DNA from: Bacteroides ilei
Lineage (GTDB): Bacteria > Bacteroidota > Bacteroidia > Bacteroidales > Bacteroidaceae
DNA: 64,000 bases
Assembly (NCBI RefSeq): GCF_900128495.1
Contig: NZ_LT635801.1
Coordinates: forward strand, 3,616,200 to 3,680,199
Reading direction: 5' to 3'
A model generated the notes under the pieces. The model saw nothing but the letters and a program-made list of their open reading frames with translations. It made no database searches and was not told where the DNA came from. Positions 9,786 through 18,673 of this stretch are shown piece by piece. Numbering within the stretch: position 1 is the stretch's first letter; every line of letters begins with the position of its first letter. Made by a program: the position numbers and the translations under genes.

Positions 9786-10910
9786 TTATCCGATAACCTT
9801 ATGCAGGTGTTCCAGAAAATCGTCGGCTTCTGCCATACTCAGGCAAAGCGGTGGCAACAGACGGATTACGTTTGTTCCACTGGCTCCGGTAAATACTTTC
9901 TGTTCGAATAACAGCTGGCGGCGGATTTCCTTGGCCGGTTCTTCAAATTCCAGGCCAATCATCAGACCGCATCCGCGGACTTCCTTGATTCCTTTGAATC
10001 CTTTCAGTTCTTCCAGCAGGTGAGAACCTACTTTGGCTGCATTGTCGACCAGATTTTCAGCTTTCATGACATCAAGTACGGCGATGGCTGCGGCACAAGC
10101 CAGGTGGTTACCTCCGAATGTTGTTCCCAATTGGCCGTAAACCGGTGTAAATTTCGGACTGATCAGGACTCCGGCCATAGGAAATCCGTTACCGATTCCT
10201 TTGGCTACAGTGATCATATCGGGGCGGATACCGGCATATTGGTGTGCGAAGAATTTTCCGCTACGTCCGTATCCCGACTGGATTTCGTCCAGAATCAATA
10301 CCGTATTCTGTTCGTCGCATGCCTTACGCAGAGCCTGGAGGAATTCGGTTGTCGGAACCTGTATCCCGCCTACACCCTGTATGCCTTCGATGATGACTGC
10401 ACATACGTCGCCTTTGGCCAGTTCGGCCTTCATCGCTTCAATATCATTCCACGGTAGGTAGGTGACATGTCCGTTATCATTGACAGGAGCAATGATTTTA
10501 GGGTTGTTCGTTACTTCTACCGCCAGAGATGTACGTCCGTGGAAAGCCTTGGCAAAGGAAACAATCCGTTTACGTCCATTATAGAAAGATGCAAGCTTCA
10601 TTGCATTCTCATTGGCTTCGGCTCCGGAGTTGATCAGGAACAGCTGGTAATCGTCATATCCGGAGATAGCTCCCAGGCGGTCGGCTACTTCCTGCTGCAG
10701 TTTGTTGATGACAGAGTTGGAATAGAACCCCAACTGGGCGACTTGTTTGCTGATGGCTTCCACATAATGCGGATGAGAATGGCCGATACTGATTACGGCA
10801 TGGCCTCCATACAGGTCAAGATATTCCTGACCTTTGTCGTCCCATACGTGGCAACCTTTCCCCTTTACGATATTGATGTCGAACAGGGGATATACATCGA
10901 ATAATTTCAT
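9786..10910 (-). CDS. argD: Acyl-ornithine aminotransferase
   Basis: 374 residues, class III PLP aminotransferase. Motifs: NSGAEANENAMKLA, LDEIQSGYGRSGKFFAHQY (PLP-contacting Asp), and the PLP lysine in TVAKGIGNGFPM. It converts N-acyl-glutamate semialdehyde to N-acyl-ornithine. In Bacteroides the acyl group is thought to be succinyl rather than acetyl. It is the last gene of the leftward arginine operon, 16 nt after argC. Confidence 0.93.
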   Translation of the reverse strand: MKLFDVYPLFDINIVKGKGCHVWDDKGQEYLDLYGGHAVISIGHSHPHYVEAISKQVAQLGFYSNSVINKLQQEVADRLGAISGYDDYQLFLINSGAEANENAMKLASFYNGRKRIVSFAKAFHGRTSLAVEVTNNPKIIAPVNDNGHVTYLPWNDIEAMKAELAKGDVCAVIIEGIQGVGGIQVPTTEFLQALRKACDEQNTVLILDEIQSGYGRSGKFFAHQYAGIRPDMITVAKGIGNGFPMAGVLISPKFTPVYGQLGTTFGGNHLACAAAIAVLDVMKAENLVDNAAKVGSHLLEELKGFKGIKEVRGCGLMIGLEFEEPAKEIRRQLLFEQKVFTGASGTNVIRLLPPLCLSMAEADDFLEHLHKVIG

Positions 10911-10926
10911 AGAATTTTTTTTGGGT

Positions 10927-11895
10927 TTAGAAGGCCGAAGGTTTGAGTTTCAAACCGGTAGTCTCTTCTAAGTTAAACATCAGGTTCATGTTATGGACAG
11001 CCTGTCCGCTGGCACCTTTCAGCAGGTTGTCGATACAGGAGACAACCAGCAGCTTGTCGCCATGTTTTTCCAGATGGATGAGGCACTTGTTGGTATTTAC
11101 CACTTGTTTCAGGTCTATATTCTTGTCTACTATATGGGTAAACGAATCTTCCGCATAGTATTCTTCATACATCTTGACGATTTCTTCCAGTCCAACTTTG
11201 GTCTTTACCACAATTGTGGCGAAGATGCCACGCGGGAAATCACCGCGGTAAGGGATGAAATCGATTTCGGAGTTGAAACTGTTCTGCAACTGTTTCAACG
11301 ACTGCTTGATTTCGGGAACATGCTGGTGTGCGAACGGCTTGTATATACTGATGTTGTTGTTACGCCAGCTGAAGTGTCCCGTAGAACTCGGTTTGACACC
11401 GGCTCCCGTACTTCCGGTAATGGCATTTACCATTACGTCGTCATTCAGCATCAGATGTTTGGCTAGTGGCAGAAGACCGAGCTGGATACAGGTGGCAAAG
11501 CATCCTGGATTGGCTATGTGCTTGCTGTGGCAGATGGTGCGGCGGTTCAACTCCGGCAGGCCGTATACGAAATCGTGGTCCTCACTCTTGATGCGGTAAT
11601 CCATAGACAGGTCTACAATCTTCAGGTCTTCCGGTATGGTATGACTTTCCATGAACTTTCTGGTGTCACCGTGTGCCGTACAGAAGAAAAGTACGTCGAT
11701 GGAATCGAGAGGAAGTTCATCTGTAAAGGTCATGTCCGTTTCGCCATAAAGACCTTCATGTACATCCGTAATCTTGTTTCCGGCATTACTTGAACTGTTT
11801 ACAAAAACGATTTCAACATCCGGGTGGTTAAGCAGCAGGCGGATCAGTTCGCCTGCTGTATATCCTGCGCCTCCTATAATACCTGCCTTTATCAT
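10927..11895 (-). CDS. argC: N-acyl-gamma-glutamyl-phosphate reductase
   Basis: 322 residues. N-terminal NADP-binding GGAGYTAGELIRLLLNHP and the active-site cysteine block HIANPGCFATCIQLGLLPL are both present. It reduces the acyl-glutamyl phosphate to the semialdehyde used by ArgD. The start overlaps the end of argG by 4 nt. Confidence 0.95.
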   Translation of the reverse strand: MIKAGIIGGAGYTAGELIRLLLNHPDVEIVFVNSSSNAGNKITDVHEGLYGETDMTFTDELPLDSIDVLFFCTAHGDTRKFMESHTIPEDLKIVDLSMDYRIKSEDHDFVYGLPELNRRTICHSKHIANPGCFATCIQLGLLPLAKHLMLNDDVMVNAITGSTGAGVKPSSTGHFSWRNNNISIYKPFAHQHVPEIKQSLKQLQNSFNSEIDFIPYRGDFPRGIFATIVVKTKVGLEEIVKMYEEYYAEDSFTHIVDKNIDLKQVVNTNKCLIHLEKHGDKLLVVSCIDNLLKGASGQAVHNMNLMFNLEETTGLKLKPSAF

Positions 11896-13100
11896 ATGTT
11901 CTCTTCGTCTTTATGGTTAGCGTAATAGGCACGTAACGGAGTTGAAAGGACTTTGATGAATCCTTTGGCATCTTCGGCTGTCCAGCCTTTCTGCATTTCA
12001 CCATATTCACCGAACTTGTTCTTTACCAGATCGTCTTTTGAGTCGACGCCTACTGTAGAGAAGCAATACGGGCGGAGTTCTAGGATAGCTGTACCGTTTA
12101 CATTACGTTGTGATTCCTGTAACATGGCTTCAATGTCACGCATAACCGGTTCGAGATACTGGCTTTCATGCAGGAACATTCCGTACCAGTTGGCAACCTG
12201 GTCTTTCCAATACTGCTGCCATTTGCTCAGCGTGTATTTTTCCAGGAAGCGGTGAGCACCGATAATCAGCATTGGGGCAGCTGCTTCAAAACCTACACGG
12301 CCTTTGATACCGATGATGGTATCGCCTACGTGCATGTCACGTCCGATACCGTAAGCTGCACCTATTTCCTCTACTTTCTGGATAGCCTTGATCTTGTCAT
12401 CGAACACTTCTCCGTTTACGGCATACAGTTCGCCTTTCTTGAATTCCAGTTTCAACTGTTCCGAACCGGTTTTCTTTACCTGTTTCAGATAAGCACTTTC
12501 AGGCAGTCCCTGGGTAGAGTCCAGAATTTCCCCTCCACAGATTGAAGTACCCCATATACCTACGTTGTAAGAGTATTTCAGTTTGGTGAAGTCGGCTTCA
12601 AATCCATGTTCCTTCAGGTAATTGATTTCGTATTCACGGCTCAATGCCATGTCGCGTGTCAGCGTAATGATTTCAACTCCCGGAGCCATAACCAGGAAAG
12701 TCATGTCGAAGCGGACCTGGTCGTTTCCGGCACCTGTTGAACCGTGTGCGATTGCGTGCGCTCCTATTTCGTTTGCATAACGTGCGATAGCCAAAGCCTG
12801 GAAGATTCGTTCTGAGCTAACTGAAATAGGATAAGTACCGTTACGCAATACGTTACCGAAAATCATGTATTTCAAACTCTTGGCATAGTATTCCTGAGTT
12901 ACGTCGATAGTGACATATTTGGTTGCTCCTAACTTATAGGCGTTTTCTTCGTTCTGTTTCAGCTGTTCGGGGCTGAAGCCGCCTGTATTTGCACAAGCTG
13001 CGTAAACTTCATAACCTTTTTCTTTTGCCAGATACATTACAGTGAATGAAGTATCCAGTCCGCCGCTGAAGGCAACTACAACTTTTTTCTTTTCTTCCAT
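11892..13100 (-). CDS. argG: Argininosuccinate synthase
   Basis: 402 residues. The N-terminal ATP pyrophosphatase motif VVAFSGGLDTSF and the conserved AHGSTGAGNDQVRFD block identify it. It joins citrulline and aspartate using ATP. The gene lies between the GNAT gene and argC in the arginine operon. Confidence 0.96.
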   Translation of the reverse strand: MEEKKKVVVAFSGGLDTSFTVMYLAKEKGYEVYAACANTGGFSPEQLKQNEENAYKLGATKYVTIDVTQEYYAKSLKYMIFGNVLRNGTYPISVSSERIFQALAIARYANEIGAHAIAHGSTGAGNDQVRFDMTFLVMAPGVEIITLTRDMALSREYEINYLKEHGFEADFTKLKYSYNVGIWGTSICGGEILDSTQGLPESAYLKQVKKTGSEQLKLEFKKGELYAVNGEVFDDKIKAIQKVEEIGAAYGIGRDMHVGDTIIGIKGRVGFEAAAPMLIIGAHRFLEKYTLSKWQQYWKDQVANWYGMFLHESQYLEPVMRDIEAMLQESQRNVNGTAILELRPYCFSTVGVDSKDDLVKNKFGEYGEMQKGWTAEDAKGFIKVLSTPLRAYYANHKDEENI

Positions 13101-13165
13101 AAGGCTTTGTATTTTGTTATATTGATAATCAGATAAAATAATGTCCGGCTCAAGGCCGGAACAGA

Positions 13166-13735
13166 TTAAAAGTTCGTGATCTTGTCGTCCTGATGCAAGG
13201 CCGGATCATACAGCATGGCTGTACAGATACAGAACTTACGTTTCTTGGCCATCAGGATTTCATGGTTGATGCATCCTTCGCAGCCTTTCCAGAAGGCTTC
13301 GTCGTCGGTCAGTTCATTGAAAGTTACCGGAACATATCCCAGTTCGGTATTCATTTTCATGACGGCGGCACCCGAAGTCAGACTGAAGATCTTGGCTTTC
13401 GGCCAACGCAGGCGGGCCAGGGTGAAAGATGCGTGTTTGATACGTTTGGCCAGGCCGCATCCACGGTATTTAGGGTGTACGATCAAGCCGGAAGTGGCCA
13501 CGTATTCCTTGTTTCCCCATGATTCAATATAGGTAAATCCGGCAAACTCATCTCCACAGAGGGCGATGATGGCTTTGCCTTCCTTCATTTTGGTAGCTAC
13601 ATATTCATGAGTACGTTCAGCTATACCGGTTCCGCGCACCTTAGCGGCTTCACGGATTGTATCCAGAATTGTGTCGACATAAACCTCATGTGAGGCATCG
13701 GCAACCATAACATCAATTTGTTTTGGTGTATCCAT
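13166..13735 (-). CDS. GNAT acyltransferase of the arginine operon
   Basis: 189 residues with a GNAT core: strand-rich N-terminus, then TSGLIVHPKYRGCGLAKRIKHASF, which contains the acyl-CoA pyrophosphate loop (RGCGLA). A Cys-rich C-terminus follows (KGCEGCINHEIL...FCICTAMLY). It lies between argR and argG on the same strand with short spacers. The position makes it the best local candidate for the first step, acylation of glutamate, which classical argA or argJ would do. That role is an inference. Confidence 0.8.
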   Translation of the reverse strand: MDTPKQIDVMVADASHEVYVDTILDTIREAAKVRGTGIAERTHEYVATKMKEGKAIIALCGDEFAGFTYIESWGNKEYVATSGLIVHPKYRGCGLAKRIKHASFTLARLRWPKAKIFSLTSGAAVMKMNTELGYVPVTFNELTDDEAFWKGCEGCINHEILMAKKRKFCICTAMLYDPALHQDDKITNF

Positions 13736-13769
13736 TTCTTTAAATATCTTCTTATACTAGTGTAATATC

Positions 13770-14249
13770 TTATTGATTCAAATTCGGGATGACATGTGCC
13801 AGAGACTGTTTCACGCGGGTGCGTGTACATCCTTCACGGATAATTAGCATGATGGTATCATCTCCGGCTATTGTTCCGAGGATTTCATGAAAGTTATTAT
13901 TGTCGATGTCGTAAGCCAGACTGCTGGCATAACCCGGGCGGGTTTTGATTACAGCAATGTTGTCAGAGAATTCAATTGACAGGAAGCCGTTGTAACGGAG
14001 CATATCTGACGCACTGTGCGGGTCGGTCATGCGTTTGTACATGGTATTGTTAGGCAATACATATACGTAGTTTCCGTTCATACTGGCCGCTTTGGCTACT
14101 TTCAGCTGTTTCAAGTCTCTTGACAATGTGGCTTGGGTCAACTGGAAACCTTCCTTGGCCAATTGCTGGAGTAGTTCTTCCTGACTTCCTATCTCCTGGC
14201 TGGAGATAATCATCTTAATAGAATCAAGTCTGCTGTTCTTACTTTTCAT
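13770..14249 (-). CDS. argR: Arginine repressor
   Basis: 159 residues, the normal ArgR size. The N-terminal winged helix has SSQEIGSQEELLQQLAKEGFQLTQATLSRDLKQLKVAK; the C-terminal arginine-binding oligomer domain includes GTIAGDDTIMLI. It binds arginine and represses or activates arg genes. As the first gene of the arginine operon it probably controls its own transcription. Confidence 0.94.
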   Translation of the reverse strand: MKSKNSRLDSIKMIISSQEIGSQEELLQQLAKEGFQLTQATLSRDLKQLKVAKAASMNGNYVYVLPNNTMYKRMTDPHSASDMLRYNGFLSIEFSDNIAVIKTRPGYASSLAYDIDNNNFHEILGTIAGDDTIMLIIREGCTRTRVKQSLAHVIPNLNQ

Positions 14250-14251
14250 CG

Positions 14252-14284
14252 TGCATAATTATTCTTAAATCGGGTGCAAATATA
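14252..14284 (-). promoter_or_regulatory. argR promoter with possible ARG box
   Basis: On the minus strand a TATATTTG -7 box occupies 14284-14277. The leader just upstream of the argR start carries TGCATAATTATTCT at 14252-14265, close to the ARG box pattern TGnATwwwwATnCA. A second AT-rich palindromic patch, AATGCATGCATAAA, lies at 14299-14312 near -33. Together these suggest autoregulation, by resemblance only. Confidence 0.4.
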
Positions 14285-14465
14285 CGGATATATTCGAAAA
14301 TGCATGCATAAAACCTAATTATTTTCTTGTTTTATTCTTAAAAAAGGTAAATATGGTGAATAAACATGTAACAATATGCATGTGTAATTTCTGTTCCGGT
14401 ATGTCCGTTTTGCAGGCGTGATGTTTTTATACTATTTTTGCAGGGTAAGTATAAACCGAAATATT

Positions 14466-15197
14466 ATGAGTGCTAATTTGCTATCTGCCGGTAAAGATCC
14501 GATGGGTGCAGCCATCGCCGATTTTTTCAGACATGGTAAGGCCGGCCGTCTGCGCGTGTTTTCTTCTCAGTTCGATGAAGATGAAATTCCCGTAGCCAGT
14601 CTGTTCCGTACATTCGATGAGATGCCCGTACTGGAGCAGAAGGCCTTGGAGCTGGCAGACGGTCGGATTCTGGATGTAGGAGCCGGAAGCGGCTGTCATT
14701 CATTGGCTTTGAAAAAGATGGGGAAGAAGAGTCTGGCTATCGACATATCTCCTTTATCGGTAGAAGTGATAAGGGAACGTGGACTGGATGTGGAACAGGC
14801 CGACCTGTTCGACGAACATTTCTGTGGTGAGTTTGATACGGTCCTGATGCTGATGAACGGTTCGGGCATTGTGGGTAAGTTGTCACGTTTCCCGGATTTT
14901 TTCCGTCGTATGAAACAGTTGCTGGCTCCGGGAGGATGTATCCTGATGGATTCGAGTGACTTGAAATATCTGTATGAAGATGATGAAGACGGGAGTTATG
15001 TGATTGATCTGGCCGGTGCGTATTATGGTGAAGTGGATTTCCGTATGCAATATAAGCAGGTCCGTGGGGATAAGTTCGACTGGCTTTATGTCGATTTTGA
15101 TACACTTGCCCTTTATGCGTCACAATATGGTTTCAAGGTTGAGATGGTGGAGGCCGGTGAACATTATGATTATCTGGCTAAGCTGACTATCAGATAA
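14466..15197 (+). CDS. Class I SAM-dependent methyltransferase
   Basis: 243 residues. SAM motif I is ILDVGAGSGCHSLALKKMG, followed by an acidic motif II (LAIDISPLSVEVIRERG) and DTVLMLMNGSGIVGK. The substrate is unknown. I start at ATG 14466 (MSANLLSAGKD) rather than 14418, because the upstream residues overlap the promoter region. It is divergent from argR and is followed by the PAS-LuxR regulator after 36 nt. Confidence 0.8.
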   Translation: MSANLLSAGKDPMGAAIADFFRHGKAGRLRVFSSQFDEDEIPVASLFRTFDEMPVLEQKALELADGRILDVGAGSGCHSLALKKMGKKSLAIDISPLSVEVIRERGLDVEQADLFDEHFCGEFDTVLMLMNGSGIVGKLSRFPDFFRRMKQLLAPGGCILMDSSDLKYLYEDDEDGSYVIDLAGAYYGEVDFRMQYKQVRGDKFDWLYVDFDTLALYASQYGFKVEMVEAGEHYDYLAKLTIR

Positions 15198-15233
15198 ATA
15201 AGCCATTTAATATTGGAAATTAAACAGAATACA

Positions 15234-15998
15234 ATGCAACAGAAAAAAGATATAAACCGGTTTTTTCAGCCTATAATCCGAATGGATATTCCGGATAGTG
15301 AGTATGGAAGGATGGGAGTCTGTATTGCCATGGCAAATGCTTTGGCCCGCAGTACGAATTACAGTCTGTATATCATAGATTATAACCGCAAGAATTTCCT
15401 TTACGTATCGTCCAACCCGCTGTTTCTCTGCGGCCGTTCACCGGAAGAAGTGCAGCATAAAGGTTATGCCTTCTATTTTGAGGTGGTTCCCCCTGACGAG
15501 ATAAACCGTCTGATGGAAATCAACGAAGCCGGATTCCGGTTCTATTATGACCAGCCGGTAGAAAAAAGACTTGACTTGTCCATCGAGTATAATTTTCATA
15601 TCTGTACCTCAGAAAGGCATTCGCATTTTATCCACCACAAACTGACCCCCATCTTGCTGAGTGACAAAGGGGATATATGGCTGGCGCTATGTACCGTTTC
15701 ACTTTCACCGGAGAAAAACATCGGAGATGTAGTTATTTCAGACCATACATGCACCGACCGTTATATCTATTCATTCGAGGGTAGGCGATGGAAAAAACAG
15801 CCCGAGCTGATTCTTTCCGACCGTGAAAGGGAGATTCTCCAGCTTTCCGTCAAAGGACTGTCGAATACAGAGATTGGAGAAACTCTCTTTATTGATGCCA
15901 ATACCGTCAAGTTCCATAAGAAGAAACTCTTCGAGAAACTACACGCAGAAAACATCACTGAGGCCGTGGGTATCGCAGCCAATATGAGGTTGATTTAG
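15234..15998 (+). CDS. PAS/LuxR-type transcriptional regulator
   Basis: 254 residues. The N-terminal two thirds resemble a PAS sensor fold (SLYIIDYNRKNFLYVSSNPLFLCGRSPEEV). The C-terminus is a LuxR helix-turn-helix with LSDREREILQLSVKGLSNTEIGE...ANTVKFHKKKLFEKL. Such proteins are common in Bacteroides next to lipoprotein or surface genes. A TTG at 15213 could extend it by seven residues; ATG 15234 is preferred. Confidence 0.8.
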   Translation: MQQKKDINRFFQPIIRMDIPDSEYGRMGVCIAMANALARSTNYSLYIIDYNRKNFLYVSSNPLFLCGRSPEEVQHKGYAFYFEVVPPDEINRLMEINEAGFRFYYDQPVEKRLDLSIEYNFHICTSERHSHFIHHKLTPILLSDKGDIWLALCTVSLSPEKNIGDVVISDHTCTDRYIYSFEGRRWKKQPELILSDREREILQLSVKGLSNTEIGETLFIDANTVKFHKKKLFEKLHAENITEAVGIAANMRLI

Positions 15999-16289
15999 AA
16001 AAACGATGTAGAACTTCGGTAAAGTAGCAATAGGAGGATGGGTAGTGATGTATTCCTCCATCTTCTTCTTTGCATACAGAATGACTGTTTCATCGTGACA
16101 TTTATTCATTGTTCCCTTATCGATAAAGGTAATATGCCAGAACCCCAGATAACCGATGACATATCTTTCAATGGTAACTTCTATTGGTTCGTCCAGACGC
16201 TTCATGGATTGAAGAGAATTGTGGACATCCTTGTCGATGATGCCCACAACTGCCCACGAGAGGTTTATATAAGAGATTGATGCTGTCAT
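15939..16289 (-). CDS. Doubtful small protein
   Basis: 116-residue frame whose last 20 codons overlap the 3' end of the LuxR gene on the other strand. No family is recognised. It lies 43 nt downstream of the PH-domain gene on the same strand, which is the only support. It may be a degraded gene or chance. Confidence 0.25.
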   Translation of the reverse strand: MTASISYINLSWAVVGIIDKDVHNSLQSMKRLDEPIEVTIERYVIGYLGFWHITFIDKGTMNKCHDETVILYAKKKMEEYITTHPPIATLPKFYIVFLNQPHIGCDTHGLSDVFCV

Positions 16290-16332
16290 AATTTACATAC
16301 GGTTTTCTAGGCTATGCCTCAGCCTGAGAAGG

Positions 16333-16833
16333 CTATTTTTCATTTGATTGAAAAGATTCAATGAGTTTGTCACGGTTTTTGCAACTGAATACATAAGTCT
16401 TTCTGTCTGTACGGATAAGGATCAATTCATTAAGATTGGTTGCATACATAGTGTAATTCCCCAATTTCTTATTCCTGAATTTGCCTAAATATCCGAACAG
16501 GCCACCGCTTCCGAATAAACGAATAGAAAATGCAGTATCCGAGTTTGGTATCGCTTTCAATTCTATAATATCTTTGAAAGGTATATAAATTGCGCCGATT
16601 AGTCTGTGTAAGCCTATTTTATCGTTTCCGATGGTCAGTCGTAGCGGCATCAGCCCCAATACTCCGATAATGGTGGCTAAGAAAATAATGATTAGTAGGT
16701 ATTTAAGCCAAATCAATCCTTCGGTCCAAACAAAATATACGGATACGACCATAATAATAACTGTAATGGCTGTCAGGAATGTAACTCCCATACTCCAAGA
16801 ACATGGAAAAGTTGTGATCTTATTTGTTTTCAT
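16333..16833 (-). CDS. PH-like domain membrane protein
   Basis: 166 residues: two adjacent N-terminal membrane helices (GVTFLTAITVIIMVVSVYFVW and LKYLLIIIFLATIIGVLGLM), then a soluble bacterial PH-like domain (LRLTIGNDKIGLHRLIGAIYIPFKDI ... RTDRKTYVFSCKNRDKLIESF). Function unknown. A palindromic operator shared with the TonB receptor lies upstream at 16979-16996. The gene is AT-rich compared with the arg region. Confidence 0.6.
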   Translation of the reverse strand: MKTNKITTFPCSWSMGVTFLTAITVIIMVVSVYFVWTEGLIWLKYLLIIIFLATIIGVLGLMPLRLTIGNDKIGLHRLIGAIYIPFKDIIELKAIPNSDTAFSIRLFGSGGLFGYLGKFRNKKLGNYTMYATNLNELILIRTDRKTYVFSCKNRDKLIESFQSNEK

Positions 16834-16978
16834 AATGATATGTTTCAGCAGTAGTCAATAATTTTAAGTGAAGATAAGAAGACACATACTAAATACAAAT
16901 AGATTTACTTTGATAGATCTTATTGCATCATAGTTTTAGAATTCTGCAGTAAAGTTACATACGTTCCGAAACTTTTCC

Positions 16979-16996
16979 ACTACCCTGTAGGGTAGT
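16979..16996. promoter_or_regulatory. 18-bp palindromic operator, copy 1
   Basis: ACTACCCTGTAGGGTAGT: two perfect 8-bp arms around a 2-bp centre. On the minus strand it is followed by GGAAAAGTTTCGGAA and then by AACTTTACTGCAG. The same order (palindrome, GGAAAAAT, TCCGGGAA, AACTTTGCAGC) occurs at 22096-22050 upstream of the TonB receptor. It looks like a regulator site upstream of both leftward genes. Confidence 0.6.
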
Positions 16997-17107
16997 TTTG
17001 ACTGTCGTTGTTTTAATTTTCCATCTTATTTTGATTTATTGATTTCTATGACTATAAGTCAATTATAAAAACTATATTTGTATGTTTTTGGATCAAATTG
17101 ATGAAGT

Positions 17108-17584
17108 ATGGAAATAATATTAGGAATAGTAACTTCCAGAGAAATATCAAGTTTTAGTTTCTATAATGATGGTATCCTTACATTGAATAGTATATTGTCA
17201 AATGGGCTACTTGGGTTTAATTCTGATTTAGTGGAAACAATAAGTATAAGGCTTATATGCTTGTCACCTAAGTTCAGTCAATTCTTTCAAGCGCATCGTC
17301 CTAAATACTATGAGGATAAAACTTTGAAATATAGGGGTTCTGTAACTCCTGAAGTAAGAATGTATAAATGTCTCACGGCTGATTTTGTGGTGGATTTCGA
17401 AGGTTATTTTAAGTCGGCTACGAAAGAAGAATGTCTCAAATATTTAGCCCTCTCATTTATAGACTTTTTAAAGAATTTAAAATACCCGGGCAAATTGAAG
17501 AAATTCGAAAAGGAGAAACTGCTTCAGGCTGTCAGAGATATCTTTATAGAGAACTCCATCATATCAGAGCATGATGACATATAG
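17108..17584 (+). CDS. Immunity-like uncharacterised protein
   Basis: 158 residues, no signal peptide or membrane segment. Its size, its lack of any known enzyme motif and its place among orphan AT-rich genes recall the immunity proteins of polymorphic toxins and of Bacteroides acquired-immunity islands, but I cannot name a family. It is flanked by divergent PH-domain and downstream lgt genes and stands alone. Confidence 0.5.
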   Translation: MEIILGIVTSREISSFSFYNDGILTLNSILSNGLLGFNSDLVETISIRLICLSPKFSQFFQAHRPKYYEDKTLKYRGSVTPEVRMYKCLTADFVVDFEGYFKSATKEECLKYLALSFIDFLKNLKYPGKLKKFEKEKLLQAVRDIFIENSIISEHDDI

Positions 17585-17602
17585 TTCACCTGATTTAAAT
17601 CT

Positions 17603-17722
17603 ATGCAATCATTTGACAAGCTGTGGCATCTCAAATACGAGCACGTCAGCAAGCAGTACACCACTCATCTCGATGATGTCATTCTCGTAAAAAAGCACAT
17701 CGGGGACTCTCCGGGTACGTGA
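17603..17722 (+). pseudogene. 39-codon gene remnant
   Basis: A short frame from ATG 17603 to TGA 17720-17722 reads MQSFDKLWHLKYEH then SKQYTTHLDDVILVKKHIGD. Its base composition is visibly richer in G and C than the flanking AT-rich genes. It looks like the leftover N-terminal part of a gene brought in from elsewhere and cut off when the lgt cassette arrived. It may not be expressed. Confidence 0.3.
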
Positions 17723-17761
17723 TGAACAGACAACACTAGGGAAATAAAAGTGAATACAGAA

Positions 17762-18649
17762 ATGAATACAATATTATACATAAATTGGGATATAGATCCT
17801 GTTATATTTAGTCTTGGTCCAGTGAAAATTCAATATTATGGTTTGATTTTTGTTACTGGGCTTGCCTTGTGTTACTATATAATTGGTCACATATATAAGA
17901 AAGAGAATATTTATACTCCAGGTGCAATGGAGAAACTTTTTATATACGCAGTTATTGGTATTTTCGGAGGTGCAAGACTGGGACACTGCCTATTTTATGA
18001 TTTTGAATATTTTTCTTCTCATATAATTGAAATATTTATTCCATTTAGAGAAAATGCTAATGGAGTTTACGAGTTTATAGGATACAAAGGACTGGCAAGC
18101 CACGGAGGTGCAATAGGTTTGTTCATTGCCATGTTATTATATTCACGAAAAGTTCACATCCCATTCCCGAAGATAATAGACATCATAGCTATCTTGGCTC
18201 CATTAGGCGGAGCCTTTATCAGAATTTCAAATTTAATGAACTCTGAAATAATAGGACGTCCGACAGATTTGCCGTGGGCTTTTATATTTAGGCACGTTGA
18301 TGATTTACCCAGACATCCATCACAGCTTTATGAGTCCATAAGTTATTTTATTATTTTCCTGATTGCTTATTCCCTGTACAAATATAAAAGTCATCTGTTT
18401 AAAATCGGAAGCTATTTCTATTTTGGGTTTAGCATTTTTGCCATTTTTATCATGCGATTCCTTTTAGAATACACTAAGGAGAATCAAAAAGGTTTCGAGG
18501 ATTCGTTGTTTTTCAATATGGGGCAATTATTGAGTATCCCTTTTATTGTTTTAGGGTTATACCTTGTTTTACGCAGTTATATACAGTCAACTAAAAAGAT
18601 AACTATGATGAATAAAACGACAGGCAAAAATGTAGAAAATAAGAGGTAA
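17762..18649 (+). CDS. lgt: Prolipoprotein diacylglyceryl transferase, accessory copy
   Basis: 295 residues, seven or so membrane helices. Lgt hallmarks: FGGARLGHCLFYD, YKGLASHGGAIGLFIAMLLY, and RISNLMNSEIIGRPTDLPWAF with the conserved Arg/Asn/Gly residues. It transfers diacylglycerol to the lipobox cysteine in the inner membrane. A GTG at 17750 could add four residues. The gene is AT-rich, sits among accessory genes and directly precedes a lipoprotein gene (24 nt). That suggests a mobile or extra copy beside the housekeeping lgt, which is not in this window. Confidence 0.88.
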   Translation: MNTILYINWDIDPVIFSLGPVKIQYYGLIFVTGLALCYYIIGHIYKKENIYTPGAMEKLFIYAVIGIFGGARLGHCLFYDFEYFSSHIIEIFIPFRENANGVYEFIGYKGLASHGGAIGLFIAMLLYSRKVHIPFPKIIDIIAILAPLGGAFIRISNLMNSEIIGRPTDLPWAFIFRHVDDLPRHPSQLYESISYFIIFLIAYSLYKYKSHLFKIGSYFYFGFSIFAIFIMRFLLEYTKENQKGFEDSLFFNMGQLLSIPFIVLGLYLVLRSYIQSTKKITMMNKTTGKNVENKR

Positions 18650-18673
18650 TACGTAACTGTAAATCAAAGTAAT

